Below, piece after piece: positions 1-13,500 of a stretch of DNA of 36,949 nucleotides. The notes under the pieces are model-generated. The model was not told the origin of the DNA. It made no database searches and saw only the letters and a list, made by a program, of their open reading frames with translations. Both the position numbers and the translations under genes were made by a program. Numbering within the stretch: position 1 is the stretch's first letter; every line of letters starts with the position of its first letter. The stretch comes from an uncultured Collinsella sp. (lineage in GTDB: Bacteria; Actinomycetota; Coriobacteriia; Coriobacteriales; Coriobacteriaceae). The stretch lies in assembly GCA_934643145.1 (NCBI GenBank), contig CAKUBM010000022.1:1-36949 (forward strand). The letters run 5' to 3'.

Positions 1-18
1 AAAGCGAAGGAAATTATA

Positions 19-31
19 GGGGAGACTCCCC
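19..31 (-). terminator. possible weak terminator after brnQ
   Basis: A 5-bp GGGGA/TCCCC stem with a GAC loop lies just past the brnQ stop codon. Reading on the minus strand it is followed by TATAATTTCC, so the U-tract is poor. The transcript may continue out of the window. Confidence 0.3.
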
Positions 32-52
32 GCCTGTGCAAGCGCAGAAACC

Positions 53-1411
53 CTAGCTCCTCGAATGTGCGACAAACCGGCTATGAACCAGGCCGATCAC
101 AAACGCCACCACGGCAACCGGCGCCCAGGCGGCGCCAATATCTGCCAGCGGCAAAGCATCAAACGGCAGCCAGGCACCCGCAAAGAACGCATCGCGGACC
201 GAGGTAATCACGCTCTGCACGGCGACCACGCCGCCAACCCAAACCCACACCTGCGGATGCGCGTCGCAAAAGCCATGCACCAGACCCATGAGCACCAGCA
301 CGATAGCAACGGGATACAGTGCGTTGAGCATGGGCACCGAGAACATAAGGATCATGTCGAGACCCACGTTGGAAAGCACGCACGAAAACGCTGCGAACAC
401 AAAGGCAAGAATCGCGAAGGGGTGGCGCATGGCCTCCTCGGAAGCCTCCGCTCCCCCTTCGACCACATATGTCTCGCAGAAGTAACGCGAGCAGCAGCTA
501 ATGAGGCCGATGCACACATTCATGCAGGCAAGGAAGAAGATCGCAAAGACCACGACCGTACCGGCCAGACCAAAGTGCATGGAGGCAGAGCGGGCCAGGA
601 TTGCGGCGCCGTTGGTGGCATCGGGCATAACGGTGCCGAGCTGCATACCGGCAAGGCCCAAGCCGCAATAGATGATGGCCATGAGCACGCCGGCGATCAC
701 GCCGGAGCGCGAAATCTCGAAGGCGACACGCTTGTCGTCGGTCACGCCCAGCTCGTGAATGGTCTCGGCGATGATGATACCGAAAGCAAGCGATGCGAGC
801 AGGTCCATGGTCTGGTAGCCGGTCAAGAAGCCTTGGACCGCAGCGCCGGCATCATAGGGAGCCTGCGGAGCGGCAGCCGGTCCCAGGGGCGAGATCACGG
901 CGGCACCCACGACCAGCACAATGAGTGCGATGAGCGCGGGGCCCGTAATGCGACCAAGCACGCGCGTGATAACGCCCGGGCGCAGCGTGAGCGCAAACGC
1001 GACCACGAAGAAGGCGACAGCGAAGACTAGACGTGCGGTGCCAAGCGAGATGCCCTCGGGCAGCAGCGGCACCAGCATCTCGAAGGCCGTGGAGCTCGTA
1101 CGAGGAATGGCCAGGCACGGACCGATCGCCAGGTACACTGCCGCGACGAAGAACTCGCCAAACTTGGGGTGCACGCGGCCGGCCAGCTCGCGCGCCGTTC
1201 CAGCAAGTGCCACGGCGATAAAGCCCATGACGGGCAGGCCGATAGCGGCAATCAAAAAGCCGACCATGGCAAGCGGCGTGGCCGTGCCGGCCTGAAGCGC
1301 CAACAGCGGCGGAATAATCAAGTTGCCTGCGCCAAAGAGCATCGAGAATAGAGCGATGCCAACGGTAACGACATGGTCGGAGCGCAGACCGCGCGATGCG
1401 GATGAGGCCAT
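53..1411 (-). CDS. brnQ: branched-chain amino acid:cation symporter, BrnQ family
   Basis: Integral membrane carrier of 452 residues, expected to import Leu, Ile and Val with Na+ or H+. The N-terminal stretch with LFSMLFGAGNLIIPP is typical of BrnQ (LCST family), and about 12 hydrophobic segments follow to the C terminus; the length suits the family. The chosen start is ATG at 1411, preceded by GAAAGG at good spacing. An open frame runs upstream to 1492, but that stretch crosses the terminator hairpin at 1435-1464 and is not membrane-like. It stands alone downstream of the giant surface protein gene and is separated from it by that terminator. Family assignment is firm; substrate is inferred from the family. 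Confidence 0.92.
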   Translation of the reverse strand: MASSASRGLRSDHVVTVGIALFSMLFGAGNLIIPPLLALQAGTATPLAMVGFLIAAIGLPVMGFIAVALAGTARELAGRVHPKFGEFFVAAVYLAIGPCLAIPRTSSTAFEMLVPLLPEGISLGTARLVFAVAFFVVAFALTLRPGVITRVLGRITGPALIALIVLVVGAAVISPLGPAAAPQAPYDAGAAVQGFLTGYQTMDLLASLAFGIIIAETIHELGVTDDKRVAFEISRSGVIAGVLMAIIYCGLGLAGMQLGTVMPDATNGAAILARSASMHFGLAGTVVVFAIFFLACMNVCIGLISCCSRYFCETYVVEGGAEASEEAMRHPFAILAFVFAAFSCVLSNVGLDMILMFSVPMLNALYPVAIVLVLMGLVHGFCDAHPQVWVWVGGVVAVQSVITSVRDAFFAGAWLPFDALPLADIGAAWAPVAVVAFVIGLVHSRFVAHSRS

Positions 1412-1434
1412 AGGCACACCTTTCGGGTCGAAGC

Positions 1435-1464
1435 AAAAACGGGACGGGCAAAACACCCGTCCCG
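1435..1464 (-). terminator. intrinsic terminator of the giant surface protein gene
   Basis: Perfect 9-bp stem (CGGGACGGG at 1440-1448, CCCGTCCCG at 1456-1464) with a 7-nt loop. On the minus strand it is followed directly by TTTTT (1435-1439). It sits between the stop of the surface protein gene (1530) and the brnQ start (1411), so it should end the long transcript. Confidence 0.85.
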
Positions 1465-1529
1465 CAAGTATAAACGCTTTAGCAGGCCACATCCTGCCAG
1501 GGAGTCAATCTGGCTGCCAAGCGAGTGCG

Positions 1530-4500
1530 CTACGCGCCTGGATGGCGGCGACGGAGCAGCTCGAGCCCCAGTGCGATAAGCGCAGCGGCGCCCGCGGCAA
1601 CAGCAACAGCGAGCGGCGCCTTGTCACCCGTATCGGCGAGCTGCTGAGCGCTCGACTTGGACGAAGCCTTCTTGTCGGAGCTTTCCTTGCCATCGGCCTT
1701 TGCCTTATCGGCCGCGGAATCATCCGAACTACTGGGCTTTGCCGGGTCCTTAGAATCCGACTGGTCGGAATCGGGCGATCCGGGTTTATCCGGCTCGGGC
1801 TTACCGGGCTCTGGCTTGTCCGGTTGGTCGGGCTCCGGCTTATCCGGGTTATCCGGGTCCGGCTTGTCCGGCTGGTCAGGTTCCGGTTTATCGGGCTCGG
1901 GCTTGTCCGGCTGGTCCGGATCGGGTCCATCGGGTTTATCCGGGTCGGGATTGACGGGCCCCTGCTTCCTCTTCACCGTCAGCGTACCGGGCTCAACCTC
2001 GACTTCGAAGTTCGGGTCGGTGACCATCGCCCCGATCTTGTACTCGCCCGCCGGGGAACTCTCATCGGCGTCGCAGGAGTATTCGACCTTCACGCCCGAG
2101 GTATCGACCGCGCTCTCCAGGCTCGAGGTGAACGCGGGGTTCGCCTCTCCCTCGTAGCGCTCGGCGTCATCGACCTTTACCTTGAGCTTCGCCGGCGTAA
2201 TCTTGAACTTACGCGCGGCTGCACCGACATACCCGTTGCTTCGCAGCGTGGCTACGGCGCGATACGTGCCGGCATCGGTCGGGGCCTCACTCGACGAATA
2301 GTGCGTGCCGCCCGTCCCGTAGTACCTGACCCTCAGGTCGCCCTCGCAGACCTTGGGGACACCCGTAACCTCGGGCGCTTGGGCATCGCCGCTATAGACG
2401 AAGTTGCCGCCCTCAAATGCAAGCTCGACCCGCTTCGTCCGGACGACCAGAACAAGGTGCGCGGTCACCGTCTCGCCCTGAGCATCCTTGCACGTGACGT
2501 CGAAGCTAAACACTCCGGCTTTGGACGGCGTGCCCGAGAGCATCAGGCCGCCCGCTGCGCGGGTGAGCATAAACCCATCGGGAAGATCTGCCTCGTCCCA
2601 CGTGTACTCGTACGGAGACTCGCCGCCCGCGGCTCCGGCGATCGTCACACGGTACGCACTATGTGCACGCGCCGCCGGCAGCAGGCCGCCGTTGAACACA
2701 AGGGCATCCCGGGGCACAACGGACACGACAGCGCGATCGCTGTCCGCCTGCGTCTCAGTGCCAAGGTAGCGCTGAGTGATGCGGCAGAAATACTCGCCGG
2801 CGCAATCGTCATCGAGGTTCTCGATGACGAGCGTCTCCCCCGTCTCGCCCTCGAGCGCCACGGCCTCGCCGTCCACCATGTGGAACCACTGATAGGACAG
2901 TTCGACATCTGCAGCGGAACCAGTAGACGAGGACGCGTGGTCGAGAACAGCCTTGCCCGCCTCGGCAGCAACCGAGAGCACGGCCGAATCGCCCTCGTGG
3001 GCGCTCGCGTCCTGCGGCTGAGCGATCACTTTCGGAGCGTCCGCCTTCGCGAACTCGAACGTGACCTCCTGCGAAGCGGTGACGCCACTCAGCGTGACCT
3101 CGTACGCTCCGCCCTCATAGTCGGAGATGTCGAGGTCGACGACCTTGTCCGAACCGTCCTCCGTGACCGTCGCCCGTTCGAGGTAGCAACCCTCGTCGGG
3201 CGTCGCCGAGAGCGTCGCGTTGCCGCCGGCATCAACAGTTATCGAAGCGTTGTCGACCGAGCCGTTGACCGCCCTTGTCGTCACCTCAAAGCGCTCGGGC
3301 TTATCCGGGTTATCGGGTTCGGGATTGTCCGGATCAGGATTGTCAGGATTCGGCTGATCCGGGTCGGGCTTGGGGTCTGGGTCAGGTTTACCGGGATCCG
3401 GATTATCCGGGTTGGGGTCCGGCTCAGGATTGTCGGGGTCCGGATTATCCGGGTCGGGGTTGTCGGGGTTGGGATCCGGATCAGGCCGATCAGGGTCCGG
3501 GTTGTCCGGATCAGGGTTATCCGGATTGTCCGGATCCGGAACGACCGGGTCGGGATCAACGGGCTCCTGTTTCTTTTTCACCGTCAGCGTTCCGGGCACG
3601 ACCTCGACATCGAAGTTCGGGTCAGTGACCGTCGCGCCAATCTGGTACTTGCCAGCAGGAGAGCTCTCATCGGCATCGCAGGAGTACTTGACCTTCACGC
3701 CCGAGGTATCTACCGCACTCTCCAGGGTCGAGGTGAACGCAGGGTTCGCCTCCCCCTCGAAGCGCTCGGCGGCGTCGACCTTCACCTTGAGCTTCGCCGG
3801 AGCGATTTCGAACTCGCAGACGGCGGCACCGGCATAGCCATGGGCTCGTAGCGTTGCAACAGCGCGGTACGTGCCGGCATCAGTCGGAGCCTCGGTCGAG
3901 GAATAATGCGTGCTTCCGGTCCCGTAGTATTTAATCTTGAGATCGCCCTTGCAGACCTTGGGAGCACCGGAAACTTCGGGCGCCTGCGGCGCGCCACTGT
4001 AGGTAAAGTCGCTATCCGCAAACGTAAGCTTTACACGCTTCGCCTGGACAACGAGCGCAAAGCGGGCGGTCGCGGTCTCGCCGCGGGCATCCGTGCACGT
4101 GATATCGAAGGCGGAAACGCCCGTCTTTGACGGAACACCAGAGAGCGTCAGGCTGCCCGAAGTACGGGAGAGCTTGAGCCCGTCGGGGAGCTTCGTCTCA
4201 TCCCATGTGTACTCGTACGGAGCCTTGCCGCCCGCGGCCCCGGCAATCGTTGCGAGGTACGTGCTGTGGGCGCTCGCTGCCGGCAGCACGTCGCCATTGA
4301 ACACAAGGGTATCCCAGGCAACGACGGAGACGGAAGCACAATCACTATCCGTCTGCTTCTCAGTGCCAAGGTAGTGCTGCGTGATGCGGCAGAAGTACTC
4401 GCCGGCCTGCTCGTCATCGAGGTTCGAGAGCGACAGTGCCTCTCCCGTCTCGCCCTCGAGCGCAACGGCCTTGCCATCCACTATGCGGAACCACTGGTAC

Positions 4501-7500
4501 GAAAGCTCAATCTCGGCGGCAGAGCCCGTGGACGAGGCGGCATGGTTGGCGACATTCTCCCCCGCCTCGGCAGCGACCGAGAGCACGGCAGAATCTCCCT
4601 CGTGGGCGCTCACGTCCTGCGGCTGCGCGACCACACGCGGCACGTCCGCCTTTGCGAACTCAAACGTAACCCTCTGCGACGCGGTGATACCGCTCAGCGT
4701 GACCTCGTACGCCCCGCCCTTGTAATCAGAAATGTCGAGGTCGACGACCTCGTCCGAGCCGACCTCCGAAACCGTCACCCGCTTGAGATAGCAACCCTCG
4801 TCAGGCGTCGCCGAAAGGGTCGCATCCCCGCCTTCAACAACCGTAACCGAAGCATTGTCGACCGAACCGTTAACCGCCTTCGCCGTCACCTTGTAGCGCT
4901 CGGGTTTCTTCTTGACCGTCAGCGTACCGGGGGCGATCGCGACATCGAAGTTCGGGTCGGCGACGGCTGCGTCGATCTGGTACTCACCCGCCGGCGATTT
5001 CTTATTCGCCGAGCAGAAGTACGTGACCGTAACGTCCGAAGTATCGCAGCGGCTCACCAAGCTCGAGGTAAACTCGGGATTATCCTGGCCCTCAAAGCGC
5101 TCGGCATCGTCGACCTTCACCAGCAGCTGAGCCGGAGCAACAGTAACCGCAAGCTCAACGTCCTCGGCGGCAAGGTAGTTTCGAGACGCCTTGGCATGGG
5201 CAACAACACGCGCCGTACCGGCAGCCTTCACGGTCGCGCAACGTCCCTTGATCGAAATCAGGCTTGCGTCGTCGTCCGCGGAGCCAACCAGCTCAAAGCT
5301 CACGGGCGTCTGGGCGACGTTGTCGAACACAATGGGATCGCCGCCATAAACACCCGAATAGCTCGTCGTGCCCGTAATGACCTGGCTGGCCTTTGCAATC
5401 GAGAACTCAGCTGACTTTTTGCCCTGATAGTTGGGGTCGTTCACCTTAACCGTAACGCGGTAGTTGCCGCTGTCGCACGGCTCCAGCGCCGTAGGGCCAT
5501 AGGAGGTTCCATCGACACCGCGATACGTGACGGAATAAGCGGACGCATCAAGGCCGGCAACCACAACCGCCGCACCGTGTCGTGCGCCATCGTATGTCAC
5601 ATCAGACGTCTGGATCGAAATATCGACCGGAGCCTTCTCGATGACAAAGTCACTGCTTGCGTAACCCACATATCCGTTGGCGTCAAGCGTCGCCACCGCG
5701 CGATACGTGCCAGCATCCACCGGTGCCTGATCAGACGAGTAATGCGTATCGCCCGTGCCCACATACGTTACCGCGACATCGTCTTCGCAGCCCTCGGGTA
5801 CACCCGAAAGCTCCGGAGCCTGCGCCGTCGCGTTGTAGGTAAAGCTCTGGCCCTCAAATGCAAGCGGGGCTTCCTTCGCCTTCACGACCAGCGCGAAGTG
5901 TGCAACACGCTTGTTGCCCAGGTCATCGGTGCACCTAATCTTGAAGCGGCACACACCCGTAGCCGAAGGCACGCCCGAGAGCACCAAGGCACCCGTTCCG
6001 TCATCGGCCTGCGTCAGCTGCATGCCCTCGGGAACCTCAACCTCATCCAAGTTGTACGCATACGGCGCCTTGCCGCCCGTGGCGCCGGCAATCACGACAC
6101 GGTAGTCATCGTGAGCGGTCGCCGCCGGCAGCACGCGCCCGTTGAACACGAGCGCCTCGCGAGGCACGATGGACACCGTCGCATGCTCGGTATCCGTCTT
6201 TGTCACCGTACCCAGGTAGCTCTGCGTAATGCGGCAGAAATACTCGCCCTCGCTGTCGCTATCGAGCTGGGCAATCGAGAGGGCCTCCCCGGTCTCGCCC
6301 TTCAGCTTCACATTGCCGTCGGCAGACACGCGATACCACTGGTAGCTCAGCTTAACGTCGGCGGCAGAACCCGAAGACACAGCGGCGTGGACGCGAACGT
6401 TGCGCCCCGCCTCGGCGGCGACCGAAAGCTCAACCGGATCGCCCTCGTAAGCACTTGCATCCTGCGGCTGAGCGAGCACCTCCGGAGCCGCAGCCTTCGC
6501 GAATTCAAGCGTGACCTGCTGTGGAGCACTCACGCTGCTCAGTGTGACCTCGTACGCCCCGCCCTGGTAGTCGGAAATATCAAGGTCATAGGCATTGCCG
6601 GCCGAACCGTCCTCGCCAGCCTCTTCGGCAACGGTCACGCGCGTCAGGTAGCAGCCCTCATCGGGCGTCGCCGAAAGCGTCACCTTGCCATCCGTAGCGA
6701 CCGAAGCGGTCTCTGGATCAACCGATCCGTTGACCGCTCGGGCCGTCACCGTGTACTTGGGCGCCTCCGCAAAGCGTGCCTCGACGGTCATATTGTCCTC
6801 GGGAACAAACGTCCAAACTGCATCCGTGCTCAGCGGCTCATCGCCCAACGACCCGTCATCGTTGCGCGCATACCACCCATCGAACACGTAGCCCGCATCG
6901 GGAACGGCAGTCAGCGTCGTCGACTCACCGTTCTCGACCTCATTGGTCACGGCATAGCCCAGCGATTCGTCCTCGGAGGAACCCTCGACGTGTCCGCCCT
7001 GACGCGAATCCACCGCCGTGACCGTCATCGACGCCCGCTCATAAACGGCCGTAAAGGTACGGTTGCCGAACACCACGCGATTGATTACCGGCGTGGCCCC
7101 CACGGGCAGACCGTTCTCGTCGACCCAGTATTTAAACTTCCAGCCCTTATGCGGCACGGTAAACATAATCGCCGCGGAGTGGTAGGAGCTGCCGGTGCCG
7201 AGCGCAACCATGCTAAAGCCCGCGCCCTTGGGATACGTAGCGACCTGAACATCGCAGCCCGTCTCATAGAACACAGCTGTGAGCTGCCTATTCTCCTTTG
7301 CGGTGCCGATATAGAACGCGCTGTAGCTCACCGTGACGCCCGCATCGTCGACCCAGTGCGAGAAGTGGTACTTCTTCCACGGAATCGCGATCGCCATAAA
7401 CATGTCGCCCCTGTCGTACGACCTGCTACCGGCAGGAATGCCGTCGACCAGAAGGGCCGTGCCGCGGAAGATGGACGAGCCCGTAACCGTGATGGTCACC

Positions 7501-10500
7501 TGTCCATCGGATTCGAACTGCGCGTAGTACGTCATATCCTGCGTAGCGGTCACGTCCAATACCGCAGCGGTCTCGACAATCGAGGTGCCCCCCTTGTCGG
7601 TGCTCCAGCCCACAAAGCGATAGCCCATGCCGGCCACAGCGGTCAGCTCCACCTGATCGCCTACGGCAAAGCTGCCGCTGCCCGTAACACGGCAGCCCCT
7701 GCTCGAAGCCTTGTCCTTCACCACGACCTCGCCCGTAACGGCCACCTCGTACGGATCGGCAAACACGGCCTGGAGCTCCAGCGTATCGTCCTCGAGCCCC
7801 TCGACCATATCCTTGTCGAGCTTAACCCAGCAATGGGCGTCACAACTCAGCAGCGACTTGTTGCCCTCGGCATCCAGAACATACCAACCGACAAAACGCT
7901 TGGTTCCCACAGGCGTTGCGTTAAGTTCGACCGTATCACCGAACTGATAGGAGCCCTCGCCGCTCAGGGTGCCCACGCCATCGTCACTCGCACTCAAAAC
8001 GACCTGATAGGACTTAGGCTTAAAGGTCGCCGTATAGGTGGCATCACCCGTGACCTTAACGGTATAGTCGGCGTTCTCGCTGACCGTCTCGCCCTTGTCG
8101 TCCGTCCAACCGACAAACGAATATCCGGTATTGGCGATCGCACGAAGCGTTGCACGGTCGCCGGCCTCATAGCCGCCAAAGCCGCTCACGGCTCCACCCT
8201 CGGCAGGCGAAGCAACGGTATGCACGACATACGAGCCCGACGCAAAGACGGCGTAGAGCGACGTGTCCTCACGCACGGTAAATCGATAGGTTTTCTTGGA
8301 GCTCACGCACGTGCCGTTGCGGAACCAGCCCACAAAAGCCGTATCCTCGGCGGCGACCGCACGCACCGTAGCGACCTGCCCGGCGGCATACGTTCCCGCG
8401 CCCTTGACCGTACCCATACTCTCTTCGCACGATACATCCACCGTATATTGCTTTGCCGAGAACACGGCCTGGAGCGTCGTGTCAGACGTCGGCACCACGT
8501 GATAGGTGCTGTCACGGCTTACCACGGCGCCCGAAGCATCGGCCCAATACTCAAACGCATAGCCCGAAAGCGCGTGAGCCGTCAGCGTGGCGGCATGCCC
8601 CGCCTCGACGGTACCCGTGCCCTCGACCCAGCCGGCGGCACTCGATTCGACCAGCGAACCGGTGCCGGAATCGACTACCGTCGTAGCGTCGACTTCATAG
8701 CTTTTTGCCATAAAGCGAGCGACGTGCACATGGCTGCGCTCCTGGTGGCAGGTGAACTCCGCATCGGCAGACTCAAACGTGCCGTCGGCCGTATACCAGC
8801 CCGTAAAGACATAACCGGGATTGGGCGTCGCCTTAAGGGCAACCTCCGCACCGCGGTCTGCAAGGATGCGGCTCGCCTTGACGGTGCCACCCTCTGCAGG
8901 ATCGGCGAGGGGCACGCAGACGGTATCGATGGGTACAAAGGCCGCGGTAATAACACAGCGCCCGGTTTTACCGCGAGCTTTGGCAACCAACGAGGTCTCG
9001 TGCTTAAGGCTCTTCAGGCGCCCGTTGACATACCAGCCCCGGAACAAAAAGCCTGGATGGGCCTTGGCCGTCAGATGAAGGGTCTCCCCCAGCTTGAATT
9101 TGTCGGTCGTGGGCTTCACCACAGTCCCGTTGCACGTCACGGTACCGCCGAGCCACGAATCGGCCGTGACCATGACCTCGGGCTTTGAGTCAGTAAAGAT
9201 CGCGGTATAGGTATCGCTCTTGGTGACCTTAACGACCAGCTCGGCGGTGTCGTACTCCTTGCCGGAGTCGTCCTTCCAATGGTCAAAGCGATAGCCGTCG
9301 TTGGCCTTTGCCTTGAGCATCACCGTGTCACCGTATCCGCAGGTGACCGAAGATGCCCCGGGGTGTCCCTCGATCTCCACCGTGCCGCGCTCCACAAAGG
9401 TCTTCTTGGCCTTTGCCGCCACGGTATACGTGTTTTCCTCAAACACCGCACGCACGGTGCATTCCGCGTCCTCGGGATAGAACTCAAGGTAGCTGGGGTC
9501 GTTGCCCAAAAGCAGGTCCGTCTTGGCGTCGTACCAGCCCTTAAAGGCAAATTGTTTGCTCGCCTCGGCCGTAAGCTCAATGCTCAGCGTGGCAGGCTCG
9601 CCCTTCATGCAGTAGCCCTCGCCATGCACCAAATACTTGCCCGCCATGGCCGCGGCCGGCTCAACGACCACGTCCACCTTGCAGGCACGCGTAAACTTCG
9701 CCTGGATCACGCAGTCGGTAATGGGCTCAAAGGTATAGGAACGCTCGCTCGACACCAGCGTCGACGTAGTATCCGACCCGCCGTTGCTCAGATACCAACC
9801 GTCAAAGATATAGCCCTCGGTCGGCGTGGCCTCGGCAGTCACGCGCTCGCCCTCGGGAACCTCAAGCACCATGCCGGCGGTCTCTCCGCGTTTGAGCGTA
9901 ATGGTGCCGCCCTCGAGCGGGTCGGCCTCCGCGCGCACGGTGTGCGTATCCCGGCCGTCCATCACGGCCTCAATCCGCGCGTTACCGTTAACGCAGTATT
10001 CGCAAACTTCCTGCTTGTTGGCAATCGTGACGCCCTGGGCATCGGTTTCGCGCCATTCCACAAACCGATACGTCTTCTCCGGGTTGTCGGGACGCACCTT
10101 GGGGCGCACCGTAAACGTGAGGATATCCCCATCCTTCGCACGGACCATGCCGTCCACGACCGGCACGCCATCGCACAGCACCTCGGCGCTGTCGTATGGA
10201 TCGGTATTCACCAGGATGGTCTTATCCGCCTTACGAAAGCGTGCAACCAGATGGCGGTCGACCTCGGCCTCGAAGATATACGTACGCTCGGGCGAGACCT
10301 CGATGCCGTCCTCGAACCATCCCACAAAGGCATAGTCGGGACCCTCGCTCGCGGTGACCATGGCCTGGTCGCCACGCGTAATGCTCTGCGTCACGGGGCT
10401 TGCGGTGCAGCCCGTCGAAAAATCGGCCTGGACGCCATCGACTTCAGCCACGGCCGTAATCTCGACTTTTTTCTCAAAGACGGCCGTCATCTTTACGACC

Positions 10501-13500
10501 TCGGGCGTCGCTTTCGTAATGGTCATCGTCTTGAGGGGAGATGTCGAGACCTCGACGCCGTTCTCTTTCCAGCATACGAAGCGATAGCCGGGATTGGCGA
10601 CAGCCTCCAGCGTAGCGACCGTTCCCTCATAGTGGATTCCGCCGCCGGTAACGACGCCGCCCACCTCGGGCTGCGCGGTGGCAATAATCTCGATCTTATG
10701 GTCGCCATGAGGCTTAGGCTTCTTGTGGTCGTCGATGATGTCCTTGATCTCCTTGAGCACCTTGGTGCCCACGGCGGCAACATCCTCAATGTTATCGGCC
10801 ATACCGATCTCGATCACCGCGTCGGCCGCGATGGGGTCGACGATCTCGCCCAAGCCATACATGGTGGCGAGAACTGCCGCAGCCGTGATCGCGGCGATGA
10901 GCGCGGCCTTCAGAGCAGCAAGCGACTCAGCCGGGTCGGTCGCCTCGCGAAAATGCGCGGTGTACTGCACATCCCCCTCGAGCACAAACGTATAGGAAGG
11001 ACCATCATCGCCTGTAAAGACAACGTTGCCGCGAGCATCGGTCGCATAGTCAAACACATAGCCGGGCGACGGGACCGCCACGACTGTTACGCGCGACCCG
11101 ATGCCATACAGACCGGTGGAAAGGAACTGTCCGAGCGGCTGACCGTTCTCATCGACTCCGTCCACGCTCAGAACCACGCTGGCCTGTGGAGCACAGTAGC
11201 GCGGCGTGACCTCGATTTTTGGACCATATGCGTCGTAGTGCTCCGGCACGTCTTCCTCGTCCACCGTATAGGTAAAGTCGAGCTGGTCGCTCACGGCGTA
11301 CGCATCATCGCTCTCGCCCAGGTACCAGCCCAGGAACAGGGCGTTATCCGTGGCGGCGGAAAGCTCAACCGTCTCGCCGGCGTTGCGATAGCAGTTTTGA
11401 GCAGTGACGCTCAGGTGCGCATAATCCTGCGACGAATCGGTCGCTTGCGCATCATTGATGTGGATCGCGTAGTCCTTGAGCTTAAAACGCGCCTCCAGGG
11501 ACAGATCCCTATCCGGCGTAAACGTGTAGACCGCTTCTTTGGAGATGTACCTTTCGGATTCGGTGTCATACCAGCCCTTAAAGGTCAGATTGTCGTTGAG
11601 CATTCCCAGAGCGCCGGCATCGAGCGTGACCTCGTCGCCCGCACTAATCGTCATCGCGCCGGAAACATCGGGCAGCTCAACGCCGTCCATCAACTTGCAT
11701 CCGCGCCGATTGTTCGCCTGGACATAGGAGATGGTAAGCGGTGACGACGCGGGCTTCTTGAGGTGCAACGTGCCCTTGGTCTGGGTTTCGAAATGCGAAT
11801 AGCCGTCGTCATACACGAGCTTGATGGGCTGTCCGTCCATAGACTCATCGAAGACGTCGCCGTCGCGGGGAGTCGCCGTAAGGTACTCGCCAAGTTCTTC
11901 CTTAATAAGAGCCTCGTAGTTCCAAATCGATACCGTATGCGGGTAATCGAGCTCGACGCTCATGCCCTCGAGCGAAATGGTGTCCCCCGGCGCATAGGTC
12001 ATATTGTCGGGATCGCACGAGATCTCAACGTTCTTGAGTACCTTACCCACGGGGACGGGCAGGCAGCCATTGCACCTCATCCAAACAGATTTGGGATCTC
12101 CCTTGCTGTACTTCGAAATCATCTTGGCGGGGACCATGACCGTCATGTTGTATTTGGGGAACGTGTCGGTATCAATAAGCACCGCATGGTCGCAGGCAAG
12201 GAATACGGTCTCGAGATTGGTCTCGTAAAACGCCTCTTTCGGCAACTCGTCGATCTTGGAGTTATAGGGGAGCGCCAGCCCGCCGCTCAAGTCAGTGCCG
12301 GCGAAGCAGGTGTGGCCAAGCGTTTCGATCGTCGTATTGCTCTCGAGCCCTGTGGTGGCAAGGCTCGAGCAACCTCTGAACGCGCAAGCGCCAAGCGATG
12401 TAATGGAAGTGTTCTTGTCCAGACCGGTATCGGTCAAAGCCTTGCAGTACTCGAAGGCTCTGACGGGAAGCGACGTGAGGCCGACAACCTTGTCGAGCCC
12501 CGTAGACACCAGTCCGGTCCTGGCAAAAGCAGCCTCGCTTATCGAACCGATGGTAGCAGTCTCGTTGATATTCAGGCTCGTAAGCGACTTGCAGCCATAG
12601 AACGCCTCTTTTCCGATTTGACCGATGGTCATACCGGAGAAGCTGATATCGGTAAGATTCGGACAGTTATAGAAGGCGTGCATTCCAATTACAGAAATGG
12701 AAGTGTTCTCAAAGCGCACCGAACGCAGATTGGTAGAGTCGGCACAGAGCTGTACGTCGATTTCATCCATCCCGTAATCGACAATCAAATTTGTTACCAT
12801 TCGACCGTCGACAGAGTTCCAGCGCGGGCTGCTCTCATCAATCTCTACCGTAAGATTTCCGTTTGCGTCGCACGGATACAGATAGAGGTTCGGCATGAGC
12901 TTGGCGTACTCGTAGGCCGCCTGCTGCAGGTTACCCGTGGTATACGCGACATAGTGCGAATAGCCATCGTCATACACCAGCTGTATGGGTTCTCCGTCCA
13001 TCGAGCCATCGAAGACGTCGCCGTCGCAGGGAGTCGCCGTAAGGTACTCGCCGAGTTCTTCCTTTAAGAGAGCTTCGTAGTCACCAGTCGTCGTCGAATG
13101 CGGATACTGAAACGTGACGCTCATGCCCTCGAGCGAGATCTTTTCTCCCGGCTGATAGGCCATCTTGTCGGGATCACGCGAGATCTTAATCCCCTGGAGC
13201 ACCTTGCCCACGGGGACGGGCAGGCAGCCGTTGCAGCTTTCCCAGACCTGCTTGGGCTCTCCCTTGCTGTACTTTGAAATCATCTTTGCGGGGACCATAA
13301 CCGTCATGTTGCGTTTGGGGAACGTGTCGGTATTAATGAGCACCGCATGGTCGCAGGCAAGGAACACGGTCTCGAGTTTAGTGCCGTAAAACGCGCGACT
13401 CGGCAGCTCCTCGATCTTAGAGCCGTGGGGCAATACGAGCCCGCCGCTCATATCCGTGTCGGAGAAGCAGCCATCGCCGAGCGTCTTGACCTTCTTGTTG

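Noticed and set aside
1740..3575. CRISPR-like short repeats
   Set aside because: The repeats are in frame, degenerate and lack unique spacers; they encode Pro-Asp stalks.
1323..11744. Large plus-strand open frames (1323-3851, 5577-9188, 9279-11744) opposite the giant gene
   Set aside because: They are antisense shadows of a GC-rich repetitive gene: Arg/His/Gly-rich, no family motifs, no convincing RBS, and the minus-strand frame is continuous with clear domains.
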